From NCBI RefSeq assembly GCF_011044495.1, contig NZ_CP049143.1:5022001-5086000 (forward strand): a DNA stretch of 64,000 nucleotides, in the 5' to 3' direction. Source of the DNA: Roseimicrobium sp. ORNL1 (lineage in GTDB: Bacteria; Verrucomicrobiota; Verrucomicrobiia; Verrucomicrobiales; Verrucomicrobiaceae). This document shows positions 16,125 through 24,375 of this stretch, in pieces. Within the stretch, counting starts at the first letter, position 1; every line of letters starts with the position of its first letter. Below the pieces are notes generated by a model. The model saw only the letters and a program-made list of their open reading frames with translations. It did no database searches and had not been told where the DNA came from. The position numbers and the translations under genes are program-made.

Positions 16125-17069
16125 ATGTTTGAAACCTTGCTTGGTGAGTCGGGGCTCTCCCTGGACCGTTTACGCAACTTCCTCGCCGTGGCAGAGGCTG
16201 GATCCATTTCGAAAGCAGCCCAGGGGGATGCCTCCCGCCAGGCGCTGTACAGCAGGCAGATTCGCGAATTGGAGACCTTCTTCGGCACACAGCTCACGGA
16301 GCGTCGCGGCAAGGGCATCGTCATTTCCAGAGCCGGTGCCCGGCTGGCCGCATTGACCCGCGAGCAGTTGCAGGGACTGGAGGACTTCAAGCATGAGCAG
16401 GCCCACGTGGCCAAGCAGTTTGTCATTGGCGCCAGTAACAGCATTCTGGAATGGCTCGTGTTGCCGAATCTGCATGAGATTGTCGGACACCTTGACGGAG
16501 CCAAGCTGCGCGTGGAAGCACACCGCTCCATGCACTTGGTGGAAGCCATCCGGGAGGGGCGTCTCGACTTTGCCATCGTGCGGCAAGACGCGGTCTCCGC
16601 ATCCCTTCCACAAGCAAGCGTCGCAAAGAAGGTGGATTTCTATCTCTGCGTACCAGGAAAAATGGTCCGGGAACATGGCACTGCGCTGCTGAGCCAGCCT
16701 CGTGCGTGGTCCACCCTTCCACTCGTAGTGCCGACCACTGGTGGCCAGTTTCATGAGACGCTCGCGCAGTCCTTCGAGAAGCACCACGTGAAACTGGCTC
16801 CCGCCGTGGAGTGCCATTCGTTCCTCCACGTGAGACAACTCATCGAGACAGGCCACTATGCCGGCGTGCTCCCTTCCTGGGGCGTGGCCGGGCTGGAACA
16901 ATCCGGCGTGGTACTGCGTACTTTTGCCCCCTTGAAGGACTATGGCCGTCCGCTATGCCTTCACTGGAATACGCGGCAGATGGCACGCCGAAGTGTGGAT
17001 GCCCGGACTCTGCTCGCCCTGGCCACCATCCTTTCGCGTTACTCAAAGAGGAGCCTAAAACACCCCTGA
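16125..17069 (+). CDS. LysR family transcriptional regulator
   Basis: A 314-residue regulator. The N-terminal helix-turn-helix is SLDRLRNFLAVAEAGSISKA followed by ASRQALYSRQIRELETFFGT and QLTERRGKGIVISRAGARL. The rest is the periplasmic-binding-protein-like effector domain (FVIGASNSILEWLVLPNLHE, then a LDFAIVRQDAV strand). The ATG at 16125 puts the HTH at the normal distance; an in-frame ATG at 16071 would add 18 residues upstream of a TATAAT box. The linker reading GDASRQALYSRQI is slightly unlike the usual SQPAVS turn. The target genes are unknown; the divergent phosphoesterase is one candidate. Confidence 0.85.
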   Translation: MFETLLGESGLSLDRLRNFLAVAEAGSISKAAQGDASRQALYSRQIRELETFFGTQLTERRGKGIVISRAGARLAALTREQLQGLEDFKHEQAHVAKQFVIGASNSILEWLVLPNLHEIVGHLDGAKLRVEAHRSMHLVEAIREGRLDFAIVRQDAVSASLPQASVAKKVDFYLCVPGKMVREHGTALLSQPRAWSTLPLVVPTTGGQFHETLAQSFEKHHVKLAPAVECHSFLHVRQLIETGHYAGVLPSWGVAGLEQSGVVLRTFAPLKDYGRPLCLHWNTRQMARRSVDARTLLALATILSRYSKRSLKHP

Positions 17070-17089
17070 AGCCGAGCTCCAGCGTCGGT

Positions 17090-18019
17090 TCACTTCGCCA
17101 GATCAATCTTCAACACAATCGGCCGGTGGTCACTCGCCTCGTCGAACTTCTCTGCATCGTAGATGTACGACTCCTTGTGATTCACATGCCGCTGCATCTC
17201 ACGACTCACGAAGAAGTAGTCGAAGCGTGAATACACATCCGCGAACTCCCAGTAGTGAGTCCACGTGAGGCCGTGACGATCACGCAGGCGCACATCGCGC
17301 ATGGAGAGTTCCATGCCGGGCACGCCTTCGATTTCTACCATGGGAGCTTCGTGGGCGTGTTCGTTGAAGTCACCATAGCAGACCACCTTGGTCTCGGGCT
17401 TCGCTTTGAGAATGCCTTCCAGATGGGTGCGCAAAAGATGCGCTTCATTCCTTCGCATGAGTCCCTGGTCCGCCTCCGGCACTTCGCGTTTCGATTTCAA
17501 ATGCGCTCCCACGCAGCGAAGCTCCCATCCCGGACGCAGTTCGACTGTCGCATCCAGGAATCCACGCGAGACGGGAAAAACCTTTTGTCCGATTTGATAG
17601 GTGAGCTTCGGCTGCGAGTTCCGCGCGAGAATCGGCAGATGCGTCAGCAGCGCGAGTCTGCGGGTGGGATCCCCTCCCCCTGCCAGTTCCACGTTTGGCA
17701 AATCCAGCCCGGCCTCCTTCAGCCTTTGCTGGAGATCCTGCACATCCTCCATGGTGCCGATTTCGCAGAGCCCAAGAATGTCCGGGTGGATAGCCACGAT
17801 GCTCTTCACCACGGCTTCCTTCTCGCTTTCCGGTTTCCCAATGCCCTCCGTGCGCACGCCTTTCACGAAGCGCTCCATCTTGAGGTAGTTCTTCAAGTTG
17901 TAGGAGCACATGGTGACCTGCCGCCTCGGCACCACCCTTTGTGCATCCTGTGCCGGCAGGAGGATGGCTGACAGCAGCCACGCCACCCATGCGACAAGGA
18001 CAAAAGAAAACCGCTTCAT
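17090..18019 (-). CDS. Secreted endonuclease/exonuclease/phosphatase family protein
   Basis: A 309-residue exported protein of the EEP (DNase I-like) fold. The start at 18019 begins a signal peptide (MKRFSFVLVAWVAWLLSAIL ending LPAQDAQR). Family motifs follow: MCSYNLKNYLKMER (catalytic Asn), ILGLCEIGTMEDV (metal-binding Glu), VCYGDFNEHAHEAP (Asp/Asn) and EASDHRPIVLKI (the terminal Asp-His). Upstream in-frame sequence is Arg/Ser-rich and overlaps the TatA-like gene, so it is not taken as coding. It could hydrolyse nucleic acid, phospholipid or a sugar phosphate outside the cell. Confidence 0.8.
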   Translation of the reverse strand: MKRFSFVLVAWVAWLLSAILLPAQDAQRVVPRRQVTMCSYNLKNYLKMERFVKGVRTEGIGKPESEKEAVVKSIVAIHPDILGLCEIGTMEDVQDLQQRLKEAGLDLPNVELAGGGDPTRRLALLTHLPILARNSQPKLTYQIGQKVFPVSRGFLDATVELRPGWELRCVGAHLKSKREVPEADQGLMRRNEAHLLRTHLEGILKAKPETKVVCYGDFNEHAHEAPMVEIEGVPGMELSMRDVRLRDRHGLTWTHYWEFADVYSRFDYFFVSREMQRHVNHKESYIYDAEKFDEASDHRPIVLKIDLAK

Positions 18020-18074
18020 GCTGCGGCGAGGCAACATGAAGCGGCGCGAATTGGCAAGAAAGGATATCCTGTCC

Positions 18075-18326
18075 TTACACCTCCGTCGTAGTCGGGATGC
18101 GTTTCTGCTCCGGCTGCTTCGTGGGGGTATTGACAACATCGTCCTGGGCACTGGTGAGTTCATGTTCGAACTCCTCACGCGCCTTTTTGAATTCACCCAT
18201 GCTCTTACCGAGGCTACGGGCGAAGGTGGGAAGCTTTTTGGCTCCGAAGAGCACGAGCACAAGCACGGCGATGATGATCATCTCCGTGGTGCCAAGCGGC
18301 CCAATTGCGAGGATGGGGTGGTTCAT
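18075..18326 (-). CDS. tatA: Twin-arginine translocase subunit TatA/TatE
   Basis: An 83-residue membrane protein that forms the pore-like component exporting folded proteins. The short periplasmic start is MNHPILAIGPLGTTEMIIIA, then a single membrane helix (MIIIAVLVLVLFG), the FGAKKLP hinge, and an amphipathic helix (FARSLGKSMGEFKKAREEFE) with a charged tail. An in-frame ATG at 18338 would add MLTS. It is followed downstream by the secreted nuclease-family gene and preceded by a TatA-like microgene on the same strand. No tatC is seen in the window. Confidence 0.9.
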   Translation of the reverse strand: MNHPILAIGPLGTTEMIIIAVLVLVLFGAKKLPTFARSLGKSMGEFKKAREEFEHELTSAQDDVVNTPTKQPEQKRIPTTTEV

Positions 18327-18496
18327 GGAAGTAAGCATACTCCCCTAACGTGGGGCTGCAATGGGAACTTTCACAGCGACAGGACCACTTTTCTCTCTGC
18401 GTCCGGCTCTCATAGCCAACCGTACTAGCGCCCCTATCATCACCCAAATGGGGGAGCAAATCGCACGCTCTACAGGCCCGAGAGCACGCCACCCAC

Positions 18497-18673
18497 TCAC
18501 AGGCCATGGCGGTCTTCAAAATCGTCACGTGCCTTTTTGAAATCTGCAATGTTCTTCGAGAGGCTGCGAACGAAAGCGCGGTAATTCCCCGCACCCAGCA
18601 CTAAAATCACGACGGCGAGAATCATCATCCCACCAGTGCCAAAAGGGTCAAACGCCAGAATGCCGAGGTGCAT
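18497..18673 (-). CDS. TatA-like microprotein (58 residues)
   Basis: A short open frame running 18673 to 18497 gives 58 residues: a leader MHLGILAFDPFGTGG, one membrane helix (MMILAVVILVLGAG), then FVRSLSKNIADFKKARDDFE. The last part aligns with FARSLGKSMGEFKKAREEFE of the adjacent tatA product. The normal FGAKKLP hinge is replaced by LGAGNYRAF, and the polar Glu before the membrane helix (TTEM in tatA) is Gly. This suggests a tandem duplicate that has diverged, or an accessory Tat component. There are no frameshifts. Similarity to the neighbour over about 45 residues makes coding likely. Confidence 0.7.
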   Translation of the reverse strand: MHLGILAFDPFGTGGMMILAVVILVLGAGNYRAFVRSLSKNIADFKKARDDFEDRHGL

Positions 18674-18715
18674 GCGGTCCTCTCCAAATAAAACTACACG
18701 TCGCCTGGGAACCTT

Positions 18716-19690
18716 TCAAAGAGCGAGTACCACCTTCCCGGCACGTCCATCTTGGGCAGCCAGCTTCACGGCCTCCGCGAAATTCTCGATGGGTAGGATC
18801 TGCTCCACCGGCAGGGTGAGATTGCCCTCCATCATCATCTCCGCCAGGGGTCGGAGCACGTTCCCAATCTCGATGTGGGACGCCTGCTCGATCCACCGGG
18901 TGAGCCAGTATCCTCGGATTTCCAAATTCTTGAAAATGAGGAACTTGTTTGGAATCTTCAGGCTGCGCCGGCTCATGGCTCCGTAGGTCACATGGGCGCC
19001 GCCGGGAGCCAGCAGATCCATCAGGCGCAGGGCGCTGTCTCCGCCCACGGCATTCAGGGCAAGATGCAGGGGCTGCCCTCCCAGCGCGCTCCGGGCCGCC
19101 GCTTCGTCTGAACCGCCATCGATCAGCACGGAGTCCGCGCCCAGTGCCGTGAGTTCCCCAATGACCGCTTCCCGGCGCACAAAGTTCACCGTGCGCAGGC
19201 CCAAGTGTTTCGCGATTTGAATCACGGCGCGGCCCACACCTGAATTCGCTGCATTTTGCGCGACCACCTCTCCCTTCCCCAGCTCACGAAACTCATGAAG
19301 CATCTGCCAGGCGGTCGTGGGGTTCACACGGAGCATGCTGGCCTGCACGGGATCCAGCTCCGAGGGCAGCTTCGCGAACTGATTTTCCGCCGCCAAAAGA
19401 TACCGCGACCAGGTGCCGATGGGGTGCAGCGGGATCACCAGGTCCCCCACCTCCAGCGAGTCCACCTCGTCCCCCACCGCCTCGATGCGGCCACACCCTT
19501 CGTTGCCGGGATGCGCGGGGAAGCTTGCCTTCTTGCCGTACGTCCCCTCGATGAAATTCAGGTCCGCCGGATTGATGGGCGCATACAGCATGCGCACCAG
19601 CACCTCATGCCGCTGCGGCACCGGCGGATCATACGGCTCCAGTTTGAGCACTTCAGAAGGCAGGCCAGCTTGGTGGAAAGTGAGACGCAT
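18716..19690 (-). CDS. Zinc-independent MDR oxidoreductase (quinone / 2-enoyl reductase type)
   Basis: A 324-residue NADPH-dependent medium-chain dehydrogenase/reductase. The start at 19690 (MRLTFHQAGLPSEVLKLEPY) fits the family; the upstream extension is low-complexity and overlaps a repeat. The catalytic domain shows MLYAPINPADLNFIEGTYGK (Tyr and Asn typical of MECR/ETR-like enoyl reductases) and FPAHPGNEGCGRIEAVGDEV. The cofactor-binding region is VVAQNAANSGVGRAVIQIAK, with the group's AANSGVG loop. No structural zinc cysteines are seen. It probably reduces trans-2-enoyl thioesters or quinones. Confidence 0.85.
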   Translation of the reverse strand: MRLTFHQAGLPSEVLKLEPYDPPVPQRHEVLVRMLYAPINPADLNFIEGTYGKKASFPAHPGNEGCGRIEAVGDEVDSLEVGDLVIPLHPIGTWSRYLLAAENQFAKLPSELDPVQASMLRVNPTTAWQMLHEFRELGKGEVVAQNAANSGVGRAVIQIAKHLGLRTVNFVRREAVIGELTALGADSVLIDGGSDEAAARSALGGQPLHLALNAVGGDSALRLMDLLAPGGAHVTYGAMSRRSLKIPNKFLIFKNLEIRGYWLTRWIEQASHIEIGNVLRPLAEMMMEGNLTLPVEQILPIENFAEAVKLAAQDGRAGKVVLAL

Positions 19691-19693
19691 ATC

Positions 19694-19917
19694 GGTGCGA
19701 CGGTGAGCGGTAAGCGGTGCGACGGTGGATGAGCACAGGGGTGCGCTCACGCATTGGCATCGCTTCGAACTCTAGGTCTGTGGGTACGCGATCTGCAACA
19801 GTGTGTTGCACCAAGCAGCAAATCGGGCCTCAAAACGACAGCGATTCACCAAGTAACGCTGCACGGGACTACCGTCCCACCGCTTACTGTCGCACCGCTC
19901 ACCGCTTACCGTCCCAC
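19694..19917. repeat. GGTAAGCGGTG-type direct and inverted repeats
   Basis: Repeated units of the GGTGAGCGGTAAGCGGTGCGACGG type fill 19694-19727 and recur in inverted orientation, with unit order rearranged, at 19871-19917 (ACCGCTTACTGTCGCACCGC). The 233-bp gap between the oxidoreductase and the methyltransferase stop holds only these units. Confidence 0.6.
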
Positions 19918-19923
19918 GGGCTG

Positions 19924-21093
19924 CTACCACCCCCCAATCACCTCCAGCGAAAACCCACGGAGATACTCCGTCTCAGGGATGCCGGTGATGATGGGATGGT
20001 CCGCGCGCTGCGTGTAAGTGTCCATGTAGCGCAGGGTTCGACGCGTATCGACTGCCGCCGAATTGATCATCATGCGGAAGTCACCCATGCTCACGTGGTG
20101 CGAGCAGGTGAAGGTGGCCAGGATGCCGCCGGGCTGGAGCATCTTCATGGCGCGCAGGTGGATCTCCTTGTAGCCGCGCATGGCGTCCGTCAGGGACTGC
20201 TTGGACTTGGTGAAGCTCGGCGGGTCCAGCACGATCAGATCGTACTGCTCGCCAGCCTTCTCTGCGGTCTTCAGGTAGTCGAAGACATTGTCCGCGCGTG
20301 CGCCAATGGCCACGCCGGCACTGCGGGCGTTGCGCAAGCACATCTCCACGGCAGTCTCGCTCACGTCCACGGCAATGACTTCGCGGGCGCCGGCAAGCGC
20401 TGCCGCCTGGGCGAAGCCGCCCTGGTTGGTGAAGCAATCCAGCACGCGCTTGCCCTTCGCATGACGCGCCACCAGCGAGTAGTTGTCGATTTGGTCTAGG
20501 TACATGCCGGTCTTCTGACCTTCCATGAGGTCGATCTGGAAGACCATGCCGTTCGTCTTGTACTCAAAGGGGGCCGGCGTCGCTCCGTGCAGCAGCTTCT
20601 TCTCCAGCTCCAAGCCCTCGGCCTTGCGCACGGGGGAATCGTTGCGTCCCGTGATGGACTTCGGCTGGAGCAGCTCCACCAGCGCAGCCACAATCAGGTC
20701 CTGACGGGCGGACATCGCAAAAGTCAGCGTCTGCATCACGAGGTGGTCGCCGTAGCGGTCCACGATGAGGCCGGGCAGGCCGTCCGATTCACTCCAGACA
20801 AGGCGGCACAGGTTCTGGTCCAGCGGCAGGGTTTTGCGATAGTTCAGCGCGCGCTCGATGCGGCGGACGAAAAATTCCTGGTCGAGGTCCTGCTTCCGGT
20901 AGGAGAAACGGCGGGCGACAATCTGCGACTTCGGATTGTAAATCGCGCTGCCCAGCGGCTTGCCCTTCACATCCTTCAGGGCGACCACGTCTCCCGGTTC
21001 AGCGGTGCCGGCGATGTTTTGCACGTCACTGGCGTAGACCCACTCATGGCCGTGAAAGAGACGCGAGCGGGGTTTGACGGTAAGGGTGGTCAT
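19924..21093 (-). CDS. SAM-dependent 23S rRNA methyltransferase, RlmI type
   Basis: A 389-residue class I methyltransferase of the RlmI/YccW group, which methylates a cytosine of 23S rRNA. An N-terminal PUA-like domain is seen (LTVKPRSRLFHGHEWVYASD, GDVVALKDVKGKPLGSAIYN), then a linker with LVWSESDGLPGLIVDRYGDH. The methyltransferase motifs follow: RVLDCFTNQGGFAQAAALAG, VIAVDVSETAVEM, DLIVLDPPSFTKSK (DPPSF motif) and ILATFTCSHHVSMGDF (catalytic Cys). Length and order of parts are normal for the family. The exact rRNA position cannot be fixed from sequence alone. Confidence 0.9.
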   Translation of the reverse strand: MTTLTVKPRSRLFHGHEWVYASDVQNIAGTAEPGDVVALKDVKGKPLGSAIYNPKSQIVARRFSYRKQDLDQEFFVRRIERALNYRKTLPLDQNLCRLVWSESDGLPGLIVDRYGDHLVMQTLTFAMSARQDLIVAALVELLQPKSITGRNDSPVRKAEGLELEKKLLHGATPAPFEYKTNGMVFQIDLMEGQKTGMYLDQIDNYSLVARHAKGKRVLDCFTNQGGFAQAAALAGAREVIAVDVSETAVEMCLRNARSAGVAIGARADNVFDYLKTAEKAGEQYDLIVLDPPSFTKSKQSLTDAMRGYKEIHLRAMKMLQPGGILATFTCSHHVSMGDFRMMINSAAVDTRRTLRYMDTYTQRADHPIITGIPETEYLRGFSLEVIGGW

Positions 21094-21245
21094 GGAAGGA
21101 TGAAGACAGGGATGGAGTTTGAAGACAGGAAAGCACCTCTCCAGGACAGGCCGGGAAAAGTGCAGCCTGTAGCCATAGCCGAAAAAGGCCGCCTGTCACC
21201 TTCGGTGTGGGGTTTTCTCACGTCCCTCAAGGGAGGCGCCCGGTA

Positions 21246-21791
21246 TCAATCTGCCTGCCGATGGCAAACGAGGACGAAAAACGAGAGATTCTCCGATTGA
21301 TACTCGTGGACTGCCGCCTCGTAGTTCCCCGGATAGACAGGGAAGTAATAAGCAGTCCCCCCCATGCTCCAATCTCCGAGGGGCACACCTTCGAGCGCCG
21401 GAGGGATGGATATCTGTGTTGCCTCCTCGGCGGCCCAAATAAGCACCGCAGGAGAAGCCCTGAGACGAAAGTGCGCTTTGTATGGCGTGGGGATCGCGAG
21501 TTGTAGCATGTCACGGATTTCGTCATCCGAGGGCTCACCATTTGCCGCCCAGATGCGGATGAGCGTGAAACTGTCCGAGGTTCGCGAAGCCAGGTAAGCG
21601 GTACCGGCACCCTCAAGCTCCCAGACAAGAATGTGCTCGCGAATCGAGCCAACCAGTCCATCGGTCGTGGCTGCGCATGCCTCTGCATAGTCCCCACCGC
21701 TGCCGAAACCGCCGTGCCATCCGCGCAAAGTTCCAGCGTCCGACAGTATCAAGGGACCGCCTTCTGAACTGACATTGGGAAGCGTATTCAT
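21246..21791 (-). CDS. Imm21-like immunity family protein
   Basis: A 181-residue soluble protein. The order of features (SSEGGPLILSDAGTLRGWHG, DYAEACAATTDGLVGSIREH, then LVWELEGAGTAYLAS) resembles Imm21 immunity proteins, which neutralise toxins of polymorphic toxin systems; this match is from memory and moderate. The remainder is beta-rich with a short C-terminal strand. It starts 3 bp after the VOC gene stop, so both are probably one transcript. No toxin gene is nearby. Confidence 0.5.
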   Translation of the reverse strand: MNTLPNVSSEGGPLILSDAGTLRGWHGGFGSGGDYAEACAATTDGLVGSIREHILVWELEGAGTAYLASRTSDSFTLIRIWAANGEPSDDEIRDMLQLAIPTPYKAHFRLRASPAVLIWAAEEATQISIPPALEGVPLGDWSMGGTAYYFPVYPGNYEAAVHEYQSENLSFFVLVCHRQAD

Positions 21792-21794
21792 GAC

Positions 21795-22166
21795 TCAACT
21801 TGCTGACGTTCTCTCCACCAACTCCACTCGATGCCCACCTGGATCCACCACCACGGCACGGCGTCCCCACTCAGAATCCTTCGGTGGAGAGAGAATCGCC
21901 TCTGGATATTCAGTGCCAACCGCAGCAATCGCCGCCTCCAACGAAGGCACCTTGAATCCAAGACGCGTCCCAAGAGTGGATGGGCCATCCGGCGCCAGCG
22001 GATAGAGCTCGAACACAACGCCGCCCAATTCCGCGGAGAAGTGCTCAGGCCCTTTTCCGTGCCGATGCTTCACAAACTCCAACCCCAGCAGGCGTGTGTA
22101 GAAATCCACCGCTCGTACGAGGTCGGAAGAACGGAGAACCACAAGATTGAGAGAGATGGCTTTCAT
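21795..22166 (-). CDS. VOC (glyoxalase/bleomycin resistance) family protein
   Basis: A 123-residue protein with one vicinal-oxygen-chelate domain. It starts SLNLVVLRSSDLVRAVDFYT then RLLGLEFVKHRHGKGPEHFS, followed by GGVVFELYPLAPDG and VVVDPGGHRVELVE; the DPGGHRVEL ending with its metal-ligand Glu is typical. It could be a metal-dependent lyase or dioxygenase, or a binding protein for a small toxic molecule. It forms a tight pair with the Imm21-like gene downstream. Confidence 0.8.
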   Translation of the reverse strand: MKAISLNLVVLRSSDLVRAVDFYTRLLGLEFVKHRHGKGPEHFSAELGGVVFELYPLAPDGPSTLGTRLGFKVPSLEAAIAAVGTEYPEAILSPPKDSEWGRRAVVVDPGGHRVELVERTSAS

Positions 22167-22238
22167 GACGGCGGGCAGCCAAGCTCATGTTGGGACCACA
22201 TTCCAGTCTTGCATCTTTCCCCTCCCCCGGCTTTTTTG

Positions 22239-22520
22239 ATGGGAATGGCAGCCAGACAGGTATTTTATAAGGGCAAGGTGCAGGGCGTGGGATTCCGGTA
22301 CACGGTGAAGCGCATCGCGGGCGGGTTTGAAGTGGTGGGTTGGGTGAAGAATCTTCCGGATGGCCGCGTCGAGCTGCAGGCCATGTCCCACGACCCTGAG
22401 GAACTTGAAGCCTTTCTGGAAGAAATTGAGAACAGCTCACTGGGCGGAAACATCAAAAATGTGGAGTCTCATGACATTCCGGACCTCGCGGGTGTCAGAG
22501 GATTCAGCATCACCCACTGA
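22239..22520 (+). CDS. acyP: Acylphosphatase
   Basis: A 93-residue cytosolic enzyme that hydrolyses carboxyl-phosphate bonds. The signature KGKVQGVGFRYTVKRIA contains the catalytic Arg20, and GWVKNLPDGRVELQAM contains the catalytic Asn38. The length matches the family. The ATG at 22239 is favoured; a second ATG two codons later is equally possible. Upstream in-frame sequence overlaps the VOC gene on the other strand and is not coding. The ABC transporter ATPase gene follows after 16 bp. Confidence 0.9.
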   Translation: MGMAARQVFYKGKVQGVGFRYTVKRIAGGFEVVGWVKNLPDGRVELQAMSHDPEELEAFLEEIENSSLGGNIKNVESHDIPDLAGVRGFSITH

Positions 22521-22536
22521 TCCACACACAGCTCTC

Positions 22537-23430
22537 ATGGAATCAACCTCACAAGCCCCACCGCTCGCGGTGGAAGTGGAGCACCTGACCAAGACCTTCA
22601 AGACAGGCTTCCGCACTGCCCCGCTGGTGGCAGTGCAGGATCTCTCCTTCAGCGTGCATCAGGGCGAGGTCTACGGGCTCATCGGACCCAACGGCTGCGG
22701 CAAGTCCACCTCCATGAAGGTGATGCTCGGCCTGCTGCGAGCTACTGCGGGGACCGTGCGCATTTTTGGCGAGAGCAGCGAAATGGTCGCCGGTCGCGCC
22801 GACATCGGTTTCCTGCCGGAGAATCCCTATTTCTACAAGCACCTGAGCGGACGCGAGACCCTCCTCTTCTACGGAAAGCTCTGCGGCCTCCGAGGCTCCG
22901 AGCTCAAGGACCGTACCGAGGAAATGCTGAAGCTCACCGGCCTGCAACATGCCGCCGACCGCCGCGTGGGCGGCTATTCGAAGGGGATGCTGCAGCGTGT
23001 CGGTCTCGGCCAGGCCCTCATCCACGGGCCACGCCTTCTCATCCTGGATGAACCTACCGCCGGCGTGGACCCGGTGGCCTCTCGCCGCATCCGCGACCTG
23101 ATCCTGGAACTGAAGGAACGCGGCATCACCATTGTGGTCACCTCCCACCTCCTGGAGCAGATGCAGCAGGTATGCGACCGCGTGGGCATCATGTCGAACG
23201 GCACCATGGTGCGCGAGGGGGTTCTTGATGACCTCATCTCCGTGGAGAACCAGACAGAAATCCTCCTGGAAAACGCCTCACCCCAGACCCTGGCAGCCAT
23301 TCGCGCCCTGGTGGAAAAGGACGGCACCGCTGAACGCACCCGCATCGTCTCCATGGGCAAGCCCCGTACCACCTTGGAAAAACTCTTCCTCGAATGCACC
23401 ACCCAGACCGGCGAGGAGGACAAGTCATGA
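22537..23430 (+). CDS. ABC transporter ATP-binding protein
   Basis: A 297-residue ATPase. Walker A is GPNGCGKST at about residues 50-58, the signature is GGYSKGMLQRVGLGQAL, and Walker B is LLILDEPTAGVDP with a following H-loop in VVTSHLLEQMQQV. The C-terminal extension after about residue 220 is common in ATPases of the multidrug/GldA or Cu-processing NosF type. It overlaps the permease gene by 4 bp (ATGA), which shows coupling. Together they form a transporter of unknown substrate, with the membrane-protein gene and TPR-like gene in the same run. Confidence 0.9.
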   Translation: MESTSQAPPLAVEVEHLTKTFKTGFRTAPLVAVQDLSFSVHQGEVYGLIGPNGCGKSTSMKVMLGLLRATAGTVRIFGESSEMVAGRADIGFLPENPYFYKHLSGRETLLFYGKLCGLRGSELKDRTEEMLKLTGLQHAADRRVGGYSKGMLQRVGLGQALIHGPRLLILDEPTAGVDPVASRRIRDLILELKERGITIVVTSHLLEQMQQVCDRVGIMSNGTMVREGVLDDLISVENQTEILLENASPQTLAAIRALVEKDGTAERTRIVSMGKPRTTLEKLFLECTTQTGEEDKS

Positions 23431-24353
23431 GCAGTACCAGTCCGACCGTTGCCTCCCCACCGCCCAAGCCCCGGCAGCACGCTGCCTTTTCCCTGTTCCG
23501 GGTGTGGACCCTCGCCACGCACACGGCCACGCAGCTCCTGCGGATGCGCATCCTCGCGTTCCTCGCCGTGTTCTGCCTGGTGGCACTGGGCGCCGCGTTC
23601 TTCTTTCCCCAGTTAAGCCCGGAGCAGCAGCTCATGCAGCTCAAAGATTGGTCCATGGGCTCGATGATGGTGGCGTCCATCGTGTTTTCGATTACCGCCA
23701 CAGCCCTCCTGCTGCCCAAGGATCTCGAGGACCGCACGCTCTACACCATCCTGAGCAAGCCGGTCCCCCGGTACGAGTATCTGCTTGGCAAGCTCTTCGG
23801 CATGCTCCTGCTCCTCTTCTGTGGTCTGCTGCTCATGGATTTGGTCTTGTCCCTGGTGCTATGGCTCAAGCAGCAGGTACTGCTCTCAGGCATGATCGCC
23901 ATGCTGGAGCAGCAGCAGGCGGCCACTCCTGAGAACCTCGCCTTCGTGGAGGCGAGCATCAAGAAATACGGACTCACCAGCAGCGTGCACGTGCAGGTGT
24001 GGACGGTGTTCCTCCAAGCCTCAGTCGTCACGGCACTGACACTGCTCATCTCCACCTTTGCCAGCACGACCCTTTTCACCATCGTGACCTCCGTCGCCTT
24101 TACCATCGCGGGTTTCGGCGTGGCCCTCATGCGCGAGTGGGTGCTCAAGGGACTCTACGGATGGACCGAGAAGACCGTGGGCGCCCTTCTCGCCATTCTC
24201 TGCCCGGACCTGGGCATGTTCAACCTGACCACGGAACTCACCAAGGGAGGAGTGCCCCTGAGTGTGTTGGGCCAGCTCACCGGTTATGCCATGATGTACG
24301 TGGCCGCGTACATGGTGGTCTCCCACCTCTTCTTTGTGGAGAAGGAACTCTAA
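23427..24353 (+). CDS. ABC-2 type transporter permease
   Basis: A 308-residue inner-membrane protein with about six hydrophobic segments. The first, after a Pro-rich cytosolic leader, is LAFLAVFCLVALGAAFFFP. Others include GSMMVASIVFSITATALLL and LFGMLLLLFCGLLLMDLVL. The loop LLLPKDLEDRTLYTILSKPV matches ABC-2/NosY-like permeases, where RTLYTILSKPV is a recurring motif. The start at 23427 overlaps the upstream ATPase stop. No periplasmic binding protein is present, so export or envelope assembly is more likely than import. Confidence 0.85.
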   Translation: MSSTSPTVASPPPKPRQHAAFSLFRVWTLATHTATQLLRMRILAFLAVFCLVALGAAFFFPQLSPEQQLMQLKDWSMGSMMVASIVFSITATALLLPKDLEDRTLYTILSKPVPRYEYLLGKLFGMLLLLFCGLLLMDLVLSLVLWLKQQVLLSGMIAMLEQQQAATPENLAFVEASIKKYGLTSSVHVQVWTVFLQASVVTALTLLISTFASTTLFTIVTSVAFTIAGFGVALMREWVLKGLYGWTEKTVGALLAILCPDLGMFNLTTELTKGGVPLSVLGQLTGYAMMYVAAYMVVSHLFFVEKEL

Positions 24354-24375
24354 CCTTCCCTGTCTGCCAGCTCCG

